Assembly (NCBI GenBank): GCA_963170055.1
Contig: CAUJGJ010000397.1
Span: 13,916,428 to 13,980,427 of the forward strand
Origin: Halisarca cf. caerulea
Lineage: Eukaryota > Porifera > Demospongiae > Chondrillida > Halisarcidae
Reading direction: 5' to 3'
DNA: 64,000 nt
Both the position numbers and the translations under genes were made by a program. The notes under the pieces were generated by a model. It did not search any database. It had not been told where the DNA came from and saw only the letters and a list, made by a program, of their open reading frames with translations. Each line of letters opens with the position of its first letter. Position 1 is the first letter of the stretch. This document shows, in pieces, positions 40,001-52,743 of the stretch.

Positions 40001-43000
40001 TAACTTTTGTATGAAGTCAACAATCAAAATCCCCCACATAGATAGTCTTAAGTTGCCTATGATAAATCAAAAAAAATCTGAAAAGACTAGGCTGATCGGC
40101 CCTAACTTTTTGGCTCCCGGCCATTAAAGATACACCTTTATGAAAGAGTCGCTGAGGCCATCTTGTTACATGATTGTGTGCGTGATTTTTCACATTCGAT
40201 GTAAAAACTAAATTCAATCGTGGACAACATGACAAGCATGGCTGTGAATGGAACGCCGACCAAAACATATTTGAAAGGAGCCAGGACATTTGTAACATGA
40301 GGAGGATACTTTGACAACAACTCAAAAGGGTGAAGAACTTTGACATCGGATATCAGAGTTGGAGTAAAGTGCAAAATGTCCGGCAGTAGCCATGGCTTTT
40401 GAATCTAAATAACGAATGTGTTACTTTAGAAATGAATGGCCTATCTTCACTTTCTCCTCGATGGGTAGGAATTGAACACGTTGAGAGAGTATAGCATGCC
40501 ATCTTGGAACAACTTGCTGTTTCCATGATGAATAACGCACTTCAACTAACCTTCTTCCCAAAACGAATGCGATTAAACAAATTATATCCCTGACAGGATA
40601 AATAATCGTATGCAAGTGTACAAATTAGAATGCAAAAATTATTGCTGCAGCACAAACAAACTCAATGCATAAATCTTATGATGTCACAATTTATCATGCA
40701 CATGTCACATGACTTAAAGCCAATGAACAATACTTTCACTCGAATTCCTCTAATTAGCAAACAGGGTAGATTCAGACATGTCCTACAGACACTTCCTTGA
40801 ACAGTGCCTTTTTCACCCATCATCGAGACTTTTATACGCTCATGTTCCAGCCTATTCCTAGTCAGTGTGTGAAAATGTCTCCTAGTTATCATAACTAAGA
40901 GACATTTCCACACACTGACTAGTGTAAGGGTAGTCCTACTGACCTGTGTGGCCAGTAAGACTACCCTTCCAACATGGCTGATCTAAGTTCTCCAGCTATA
41001 GCTTGAAAAAAAAAATTCAAGTACAGCTACTTAAGTTGCAACGAAGGAAGCTTAGGATTAGTACCCTTCAAAAGTAGGGCTGTAATCAACATTATCAATG
41101 GAAGTAGTTTTGAATGCGACCCGAAAATTTCTATTTTGCTTTAGGGAAGCCCTGAGCACTTAGCAGCCTCTGCACTCGTGACATCATAGGTCTGTGGTGT
41201 TCAGTCTGGGGCTAAGGCTTGCAGGAAAACATTCAATCTCACAGTTATTTTTAGAAAGAAGACAACTGTGGATTCTTTAATGGGGGACGGGGGGGGGGGG
41301 GGTTAAAGAGGGTATTTAGCCACCCCTCCAACCTGGGACCCAATTACCCCAACCTCCCTCCTCACTCGAATTACTGTAACACACATGCACAATTGCAACA
41401 GACTAATCTATGTATGTACTGTATTCAGAACCTGCTTGAGTGGCACAAAGGAGCCTCAAAAAATTGTTTAAGGCCCCACCTGCTACCTCACTATACCTCG
41501 TTATTGCCCCTCTCCTTTCTGTGCCTTGCCGACATTGATTTGTAGGCAAAGCACAAAAATTATAGGAAAATATGGGAAGGGTGCATGGTAAAAGTATCTA
41601 GATAGGGTGGGTGTTTTGTGAGTATTGGGGTGATACTGTGTGATATTGAAGACTCAAAGGACATGGTCTTAGCAAACATCCTAAATGAGCCTGACATTGA
41701 AGTCTAGATTAGTCCTGACTACGTATTTTTCTGAATAAACCTGATGGTTATCTTAATTAGATCCCCTTTACAGACATCACATCATGCAATAGACCCTAGT
41801 GGACATAAAGACATTAATTGCTATCGAGTACTAAAGTGGCGTAATAATAACTATATCACCTGGGCTAGTAAATGAATACTTGGGCTGGTATATTTTACGT
41901 GTCAGTAGCCCAGGGTCTTTTTTCCATGTGTACGATTAGTGATGCCCAGAAAACGCTTTGTGTTATATCTTAAAAATATCTACTTGGTATCTGAGCCTTT
42001 TAGATTATTGTGCAAAGTCTCAAAACGTCGTATGACCAGTTTTTTCTGACCGTACTTGAAAACATAAAAATCCAAAAACGCGGTGGTAGAAACTTAGGCT
42101 TTTGGACACAAAACTAGCCTCAAAAGAACACACAGGTACCGAACTTATTAAATCGAATTCAGGGTCTTCAGGCTCCACTGCATGGCTGTTACGTCCAAGG
42201 ATTTATGCAAAATTTGAGGGTGAGTAGTTACAATCCTTTGGACATAAAGCAAAAGGTTCAACATACAAAGACCCTGAATTCGATTCTAGGAGTTTGGTCC
42301 TTTGGGAACAATATCTCAAAGTTTCACGCTGAAAATCAGAGATTTCTGCCACCGAGACTTTTGATGAAATTTTCTTGTGGAGCAAGCTGCCTTCCTTCAG
42401 GAAAGTCACGTGACATCACATGCAATCCTACAAAAAGTACACGAGTTGTGCTCGTGGTGAAAACAGTTTTAGTGGAAAAGGCGGAAATGTAGACGGTGGC
42501 TTTTAAACCTTACAAAGTGGGTTTGAAGTAATCGTAGGATCAATATCTAGATTTTCATCGCATACACTTTTGAAATTCTATTGCTTGACTATTATTTGCA
42601 GCATTTTGTGGCTTTCATGCCAGGACAAGACAAGAAATAGTGACGCATATATAATTCGAACAGAACAAGCATGCAATCAAAAGTATATGCAGTGAAAATT
42701 TAGATTTACCTTTTAGAAATCAATCCTTACATTTCTGTAGTCATGACCGCCATCTACTGAGATCTCCACCTTTCACAAAGAAATTTGCCCCGTGAAAAGG
42801 CTTCTCTCAAGGCTAAATCAATCTTTGTACACTATACCTTCAGCATACGATCTTACATAGCCCCGTTATTTGTAAATGAAGGAGTTCAGAAAACATTGTC
42901 AACTTCTCTTGAAATCGGATTCTTCCCTTCCAAGATATCTAGTTCATACTTAAGTTGGTAACCCCAAACCTGCCAAAGAAAGTGTTATTATCCAAAAACA

Positions 43001-46000
43001 ACGCTTAGAATTTCGTGAACGAAATGTGCTGTGTAAAGTTGGATAGGGTTTGGACCTTTTACCATAGATAACTCGATAGATAACCTTGCTTGTCGCGGAG
43101 CTTCCTAAGCTGATTCACGTTACTGGCACATGACCAACCCACGCAATTCAGTGATAATGAAATTCATAACGTGAAAACCACAAAGTGCCCGTGTTTTGGC
43201 TAGATTCGGACAGAACATACCTGCGGAAGTTCAACACTTTATTTAATGCATACCTTGTATATCATATGCCACAGTGTACGTCACTTTGTCAAGGTCTGTC
43301 CCATAAACCTCTCGCTTCCACATTCCTTCCTGTACAATTGTGCAGAAAATGCATACAATATTAAGTGCAAAGTACATGTTTATTATAGTTTTTATAGTGA
43401 CAGTCACTGTGCAATACTGTTTGAAGGGCAGAAAAAAACAGGGCAGTTCTTCTCAAACAGTCTATTGTAGCATCAATTATAACCTATTCCCATACACTGT
43501 CAGATGATTTTTGAATGATTTACTACTTTTGCCCTTCTCTTCATGCATGTTTCATGGAATTTTTGGATGGCTTTGACCTGTGGCAAACTTTAACTAAGGC
43601 AAAGTTTGCTAAAAACAGCTATTCTTCAATGCTGTTTTTCTACCTTTGAGAAATGATTACTGCTATTATTGCCATAGCTTCATAGCAGCTAACATAAACA
43701 TTACATTAATCTATAGTACAGTGAATCCTTGCTAATCTGCTACTGCTTTATACGCCAAACCCGTTTATCTGCCTCAATAACTGTGCACAAAATTCACTTG
43801 TATGGCTTAGCTACTAGAGTAATCTGACAATCCGCTAATCTTGCATGAAGACGTACCCTGATTCAGATTCAATAAGTTCGATATCTGTGTGTTCTTTTGA
43901 GCCTAGTTTTGTGTTCAAAAGCCTCAGTTTCTACCAGTGCATTTCTGCATATTTATGATTTTGTATACGGTCAGAAAATACTCGCCGTATGAAGTTTTAT
44001 AACCCTCTACAAGAATCTAAAAGACTCAGATATATACAAAGTAGATATGCTTCCTGATGGCAGCCATTATTCTTATAGACTTAAAATGTGCAAAAATAAG
44101 CCATGCAGTGTGGGTATACATGCAACATTAAGTCAGACAAACAGGTCAATCATTTATTATTATACTTACTGCTAGCCTTGTTGGAGTCATGACACAAATT
44201 GAACTCGGATCCTTTTCTCCCCATTCATCAACTGGCCAGCTGTTTATGCAACATTGAACCATTTCTTTCACAGCTTTAATTTCAGCCATGGAGCATGCTT
44301 GAAGTTCACTGTCCATAGCATGCTTACATTCTGGATATTCTTCAACAGAAGTGCACACAAATTGCAAAGGAAATTTCCAACAAGGGTGGGGGCGATCTGG
44401 AGCACTGGCCTGAATAAATACACAAATTGCATATTTTAACATAGAAACCTGACTACAAAAATACATACCATGTGTGCTTTAATGTTTAGAGATTTAACAT
44501 TTAACTCCATGGTTTGTTTTGACAAATGAACATCAAAGCAATTTCAGCATGTCATGCATGTACCTTTATAGTAGATTCATAAAATAGTTCCCTTGGGAGT
44601 GGAAGTAAAGCCGAGTGACATCGGTAGTTGGTTAGCAAAACAGATTGATGGTCCTTGCAAGCCTCTACCAGATCCTCTTTGTTGTATAGAAAGTGTAGAC
44701 GCTCCAATAGAGATACAGCAAGGCCATTGTTTCGGGCTTCTTTGCCAAGTACACTTGTCTTAGGACCAACCTAACATGACATTAAAAAGAAAAAGTCCAC
44801 ATGCCTCTAAGTAAATTGACATGCATATTTTCAGTTTTTATCGCGCTGTTTCTCAAAAAAGCGTAAACGTGTTTAATCTTACATTTCTACTCTATGCCAT
44901 CATATATTATATATTTGCAGGACCTTCAAATGGGGAATTTAAACATAGAGGTAGTGTATCAAGGGGGGGGGTGGCTACATGTTTACAGAGAATATGGAAC
45001 AAGATGGACAACAAATACATGGTTAAACATGGTTCTTCATATTCTTTTTGTACTTAGCCTACGGCTTAGTGATTCAGAAGCTGTGGAAGCCAAATCCAGA
45101 GTATTGTTTGGATAAGATTAGAAGTGTTGTTTTCTGCATGGGCTCTTTTCAACTGACTAAGCCTTAAGGTTTTCTTCATTTAAAAAACTGTATTAAATTT
45201 AAGTAATGAGCATTTTCCCGCTGTTCTGTCATGTGGAGCACTGTCTGATTTGAAGATGGTTTCTGGCTTCTGCCATTGCAAATAACCTCATGCATGGCAT
45301 TGCTGTGTTAGTGTGCTAAACTGCCTTGAGTACTTTCATCTTCTAAGCATAACTGTCACTCCTTGTGGCTAGTAAGGAAAATTCTTTCACAGCAGATCCT
45401 TTGCCAATCTTTTATTTCTGTGTGAATTTGGAGAATTGAAGTATATACAGAAGTGTTCTGCCGCACTTCTGGCTTACTCAAAAGCATAAAAGATACCTAA
45501 TGTTAGCTGTCTATCAAATAAAATAATCTCCTTTCAGAAAAACCTCCCCTTTGTCATTCAAATTACATGTTCAACAAACTTTCAAGAGCTGTAGCCACCA
45601 CCCTCTTTTGTACTTGGGGGAAACTCAACGATTCGCTGACACATTTAGACATTCTGTGTATGTTCAATATGCATTTTCCAGAATGACATTGACATTCCCC
45701 AAGTCCCTCCTAAGTCTATAATTAAGCGCCCACCTTACCTCGTACGCCAAGAGGTTTAGGAGGATCGAAGTTCATCATAGAAGGGAGGTGTTCAAATTTC
45801 GATAATTATAACTTTTTATTCAGCGTCTTTTGGGTATTAGGAGTTTTGCTTATTTTGTTTTGAAAGGCTTCCCCCAGCCTTTTGTCCGTAGACTTTCTGA
45901 CCTTGTCGCTTAAGCAAGAAATAGGGCAAGTTTAACGACACCAAGGAAAATGAAACCGAACGCGAATGGGAAGGTAAGTGTCTATCTATTGCTAATTTGT

Positions 46001-49000
46001 TGAAAATGTAAGATCTGCAACTACTGTTGTTGTTTATTTGTGCAGACCTAGTTGGGGGATGTGCCCGAAAAGCGCTCATAACAAGTAGCTTTCTCCACAC
46101 GTGTCACAGCCGAAGGTTGTTTCCGTTGTGTACCTTCCTTCTTAGTCGTCTTTAAGGCCTTTTCACATTGCACATCAATTTGGTTTTGAATGCGCATTGA
46201 TCCATTTCACACTTAATTCGGTTAGGCCCAATTCGGTTCCGACCGAATTGACCTCGAACCACTTCCATATGTGGTTTGAACCGAATTGACATGAATTCAC
46301 GGGTATGTCATGTGACAATAACTGCCGAAGAAGCAAGGAACAAATGTTTGCGGAGGAAAAAAGAGAGCGCACGTAAACAATGTTGCACGCGCTGACCGAG
46401 AAGTTATTTCTGCCGGTAGGCTCACCTACGCAGGTAAGTTATGGCAGATTCGTGGTTGCGAAGGACGTTTTGTGGTTTTAACAGGAATGCGATTAAATCG
46501 TCATGCCTAATACTAATTATCACGTTTTTCCCGTGTGACATCTTTCCTAGTATTCGAGATTTAAATTGTTGTACCATCAATAGAAAGGGTTCTGGCCAAC
46601 CAAGTTAGCAAATCGATTGTAGTAAACTGGAAACGGGCGCAGATCTGAAAGTGATCGAGCTTCTGAAGCTCTAGCTTGCCTCCGCGTACGAAGGTATATA
46701 AATTAGCCTCTCTACCTCTCTATACTTGAGAACACGTGGTGTCATGTGACCAAGGGCTCGAGAAGAGCTCTTTTCCATAAGAAAGTTATGGCATAAAATG
46801 CGGAGATCTAAACCTCTACCTGTGTGCTTGAAACATTGACAGATTATCCTTTAAGGACTAAACTTGGGATTCTGATTAGGGGAAGATATTCGGCCTTTCC
46901 GTTCAGTTTATGTCACGCCGTTTGTTGCCACAGCCGTCCTGTTGGACCAGAAAACCTTCGCCATAACAGCCGAGGAGTGGAGCATCATCTTCCCCTAATC
47001 AGGAAAGTAAGATTAGGATATGCTGTGTCTTCTGAACTGACATTTGTGTTTAAACTCGGAGGTCTTCATCTCCGCGTTTTTGTGTATTCGTTCATTTTGA
47101 TATGGTTTAAGAAGAATGGTCATGCAACAGGTACAACGTGTTTTCGGTTCTTTAAGTTACACAGGATCAAAATGTGAATGTTCAACTCACTATCTAGATG
47201 GTTTCTCGAAGTTTTAAACCTTTAACAAGAATAAACAAGGCGATTGATTCGAGACATTCGGAAACGGCAGCCATTTTGTTTCATGGCAAAAAGTGCCATA
47301 ACTTACCTGCGTAAGAAGAATTCTTTTACGCTGAAGATATCAGATCTTTCTGTATTGATTTCGTTTGATAACTTTCAGCATTTGTTGCTGTTCGAATCTC
47401 GGTCAGCCCTGTGACATTGAAGAAGTTGCACGTACATTTGCCAAACAAACAGCAAAACCAGTTGAACGGTCTCCATATTATCCAAACCTGCAACACGTGA
47501 TATACCACATGGAAACTGCTAAGTTATTCGGTTGCAACTTGCGCAAATGTGAACTGGATTAATGCGCATTCTATTCGGTTTCGGGATATGTGTATTGAAA
47601 CCGGTTTAAATGTGAAAAGGCTTTTAGACAGTCCTCTCTGCTGTTTCCAACCAACGCATGCTCTCTTTCTGCCTTCGAACTTGACTTACGGACGGCCTAC
47701 TGTTGTCATGGACTGTAAAGAACATTGCTTGTGTGAATGCCCACTTGCCATCGTACTCGTTCAGAGAAGTCACCAAACTGGACAAGGTCCTTCCCAAAGT
47801 CCATTATGTAACCCAGGAACTCACTTCTCTTCCACTTGGTTTGTTATCATGTGGGTTGCTTACAAACAGAGGTTCGATCTGATGGAGTAGGTAAGGTGCC
47901 GCATGAGCTACATGCTACTGATTTACGTACTGTACTTGTCATGCCATCTCTTCTACAGTTATGATTGCAAGTAGTGCATGGTAAACGTGGTCCTGACAAA
48001 TCAAGGCAGGCTTCTTGAAGCACACTTCCTTCCGAATCTCTGTGTCAACAATCTTCTCTTCCAGTTGCTCCACAGAGTCACTGTCAGCCAGAGAGGTCTT
48101 GAAGTGCCAGAGAGAGCCTGCCAAACATTTCTTCAAACCAAGCCTGATGCAGAGAAGATGTGTTAAAGTCCACTTACAGAGCTTGCTATGACTTTATTCT
48201 GATTTCAGTATATTGGAATTGTATAATTATCATGTTCACGTACATTTGCTCATTGCCTTTTCATAAACGTTCGAATCTCTAAAATTATAAATAGAACCCC
48301 TATGTCATCTTACCCACTTTGCAAAGCCTTATTTTCAGGCTTTCTAATGATGTCAGGCTTCAAATTATCGTACGTCCCTATCAATCAGTATGAGCGTTTG
48401 AATTTTTCTCTTTTTTAACGGGTGCTTTTAGGCATCTCGGCATCTTACATAATAATATTCGCGGGCGCTTTTGGGCAATTCAGCGTCTGACTCAATGGGT
48501 TAAGGAGTCAATTACACTTAAACATACCTCTCCCAACACTATTCGGAGGGTAACCTCGAGGGGGTTTCATTGTGCTTGCTTGCGAAATGAAGGATTTTAA
48601 AAAATTGCCTGTACTTAGCTACAAGATGTCATCTTTCATTTATGAATGAAAGTGGACTAATAAATGGCTTGTGTTTTCTTACAATTGATTGTCCAGCAAC
48701 TTCTCTGAGGGAAAGAAAATGATTTCTTTGTGATTGTTGCAGTTTATTGAAATGACAATCAGAGAGTGCTATTAACTATATATTGGATAGACTTTTCCTT
48801 GTCAAAACATTAGTGGATATGACCTGCTCAGTGGAGACCACCCATGTATTGTATATGGCATTTTTAAGAGAATATATGATATGTAGCTACACGAACACCA
48901 CAAAATGTGAGTGCATTTGTGAAGAAGGCCCTTGGACTTTGTTTACACAAAGTATGGAATTTGCCATAACAGTCAACAGGATCAAATTTCTATCTTTTTT

Positions 49001-52000
49001 TGCGTTTAATTAATTCCAATACCCCGGAAGAATAATTTCCAAAAGCTTTTTTCGACTCGTAATGTAGTTTTGAATATGAAATGATTTTGTTATGGTAAAT
49101 CTACAATTTACATAGTAAGATATGCGCCTACCATAAACAAGAATTAAGTTCGTTCTTGAATTGTTCTGGCTTTTTTTCGTTTCACCAAATTAATTAATTA
49201 ATCTTTACAACAAGGTAAGGTTCAAATAGACAAATATGTAATAGTTATTATTGTTCAAATAGACAAATATGTACAATATTGTTTAGATGGAAAATCTTCC
49301 TTCTGTGACAGCTAGTGGTATACTGTCACAGACCTTGCTTGCATGATGGCGGCTGGATCAGGCTCCACGAAGGCACATAATTGCGGATCTCATCAATGAG
49401 AAGCTGATTTGGCATCTGATCAATCCCATTGTTGTGGCATACTTGGCCTGTCGTTTGTTTGCCAGGAGAGAAGCCAATCTAGCAAAGAAAGTCTTCGCAA
49501 GCCTTCCAAGAATTGTTCTGGCTGCATAGCCATAAAAACAAAGGCCAATATATCGCTGCAAAGCCACTTTATAATAGCCTCTATGTGTCTACTGACTGAT
49601 CATTGGAGATGGCTATGAATACGCTTTTGAATGCGCATGTGGGACATGTCCAATTTGCACTTTTATGGCTTCAGCGGTTACAAAATTTACCTCCGCTTTT
49701 TTGTTTCATTTCTCTTGACAAAATAGCGCTATCTTATAGTAACTGGTATCATTGTATAGATAGCTATATTACCTTTTGTTTGATACCAAACATATAAAAA
49801 CACGAAAAAAGGCCGGGAGGCAGTGCAGCTTCGAAGCTGGGGGCATAAATATTGGCATACAGGTTCCTTATCTAAGTATCTAAAACTTCCATGTTGGGGA
49901 TTTGAAGATCTCTAATAGTTTTGGAGAAAATCACTGAAAACCGCAATTTCATACAATGTAAGCTCACCTTTTTGCCTATAACTTGCACAGGTAAGGTATG
50001 TCCAGTTTTGCCATAAAACAAAATGGTGGGCGCTTCCGAACGTCTCGTATTGAAGTCCTTGTTTTAACTTTTTGTAGATGCTAAGCCCCAAAAAACAGCA
50101 CAAAAAGAGAGTATAACCTTTATATGTTATGCAGATGTACTTAAAGCAACAAACAATCTTTTGAAATTTCTGTATGACCGATTTTCTGTCACCATATGAA
50201 AATAGCAAAGATCCAAAAACGCGGTCGAGAAAATCTCCGAGTTTGAGCACACAAGTCAATTCACAAGACACAACATGTCCTTATCTTACTTTCCTGGTTA
50301 TGGGAGAGCGATAGTCCTTCCCTCCGCTGTTATGTCTAAGGATTTCTGCTTTAAAAGTACGGTAGTAACAGTAAACGGCTTGACATAATCTGAAAGGAAA
50401 GACATACAGCCATCCCATAACCAGCATTTGAAGTTCGGTCTTTAAGAGATAATCTGATGTAGTTTCGAACATACAGACCAAAGTTTGCTCGATCGCGTTT
50501 TTGGACATAACTTTCTTATGGACAAGAGTTCTTCTCAAACCTTGGTCGAATGTTCATCACGTGTTCTCGAGTGTAGAGAGGCTAATTTATACGCAGTACA
50601 TACGGTCATAACTTCGAAGGCAAGTCAGAACTTTCGACGCTCGATTGCTCGCAAATTTGCAAGTTTAGAGTTTACTACCATCCATTTGCTAACTTGGTCG
50701 GCCAGAATCCCCTCTATTGATGGTGCAACCATTCAAATCTTGAATATTAGCGAGATGGTCACACGATAAGAACGTAATAATTTGTATTGGCCGTGACGAT
50801 TTAATTGCATACCTGCCAAAACCACAAGATACCCTTTGCAACCACGAATCTGCCATAACCTACCTGCGTGTGAATACGGCAATGGATCAAAATTCCCAAC
50901 ATGGAAGTTCTGCATTATCCTACGCAGGTGTGTTATGTCCGATTCCAGCCATAAGTGTAACATTATACGGTTTCGCTCAATGAATTTCATTATAGCACTA
51001 ACCGCATGGGTTTGTCACGCGAAGATAGCTAGATATTTGTGATGACATCATGCGCGAACTGGACGTATACGCGAGAATACGAGAAAGATGTTCGGACTCT
51101 TTCGTAGGACACGTGACAGCATGTGACTGCGGTCTGAAGAAGAGAGATGTTCGAGTGGAAATTTTATTTCAAAATTGCGGTGGTAAAAATCTCAACTCGG
51201 AGCAACGGCAATAGTACCATCGGGTTCCCAATAGTCCAAACCGCGGTGAAAGATTCTTGGAGCTTTGTACCTTCTACCATTCGAGTTATGTCCCGTGTTT
51301 TGTGTTTGGAGACCTTCGAAAACGACGGAAACCCCTGGACATAACAGCCGTGCTTTGAGCTACCGGGCTCCAGGAATCTTTCAGGGCACTTATGTATCTA
51401 AGGAGTCGTTTGAACCTATTGGCGTGTTCAGAAGCTGAGATTTTTACCACCGCGATTTTGCTTTTTGTCTTTTCGACAGTAGCCGAAGAAATTGCTTGTA
51501 GTGAGACGTTCGACTTGTAGATTGTCTTGAAGAGATCACTAACGTTACATCAATATGTTTGTAATGTAGAATAGTAGGTTCATGCCAACATTACCTATTG
51601 CAGAAAGCAAAAAAAGGGGGTTTATTTTAGTGCCTATGAAGTGTCGGCCATTTTGTGTTATGTCCAAAATCGGACATAACTCACCTGCGTATAATACAGC
51701 CTAAAAACGAAGAAAAGTAGGGCAATGGGCGGTTTGCCACTGCCTCCCAGCCAATAAAGTTTTCAATGACCTAGAACTACCTAGCTGCCATTTTGTCACA
51801 TGACTGTCGCATGATATATTGAAGTGACGTCACCTTGAGGAATCACTAGTAAAGTGGAATAGAGGCAAAATTTCCGTATTCTGAGACTAAGTCCTTTCAT
51901 TTCGTACCTTTTCGTCGCTGACATGTAGTCTTACTTTGCCGAGAAAGACGTGAAACTCCCAAATTTTGGTGCTGCAATTTCATATGCGCACTAAAAGTCT

Positions 52001-52678
52001 TCAAAGATTAAAGACGATGTTTTTCCCGAAGGACAGAAGCCCGAAGAACCTCTAATCTGGTAAGCGCGGTAACCCAGACTTTTACTGACGTGTTTGAACT
52101 TTACTTTGTCTTTTAATTCGCTTAGTTTTGCATTGCCAGCCCTTTCTGTTTCTCTTTTACCGAGCATCAACGGAAAGCATCTGGCGACGCAAAACTCAGA
52201 TTCATCGTAGGCGAAAGTTTGAGGCCTTGAGAAAGTCGATTTTGAACATCATGTAGGGCTGTTTTGAAATCTTTAACATCAAAATCTTCTGTCAAAGTAA
52301 CGGGATGGTCACATGACATTGTATCGCAAAGCCAGCCAAGGTTGTGAAATTCCTTCTATTAGACACCTCCGCTGAAATTCTAAGCTCACGGACATGTCCC
52401 ACATGTGTGACACCAAAATTGCCGCTTTTGTAAAAAAAATGCTTTTGCAAAAAATTGCAAATACGCTTACAAATGGAAATTGAACCTAATTAACCATTCT
52501 ACCAAATAATCCGAGTTACCTAACAAAAATACATTGGTGGACGATGAAAACAAACAACAATAAAGCATGTATATATGTGTGGCACAATACTCTCAGTCTA
52601 TATAAATTAATATACTTAACAAAACTAACTGGGGTGGCATGTAGTAAGTATTGTGTATGTACAAGCACGTGTCTGTGT

Positions 52679-52743
<65 letters not shown>

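Larger units (their letters stand above)
49636..52405. mobile_element. Family D element copy 2, 2.8 kb, holding two family B copies
   Basis: CATGTGGGACATGTCCAATT at 49636 is matched inverted by GGACATGTCCCACATG ending 52405. Inside lie family B copies at 49988-50866 and 50935-51687. No transposase recognised. Confidence 0.7.

Noticed and set aside
46824..47177. Plus-strand 117-residue frame
   Set aside because: Lies entirely inside a family B non-autonomous element, with no motif.
47549..47890. Plus-strand 113-residue frame as a gene
   Set aside because: No motif, no splice partners, and its start lies in the end of TIR element E.
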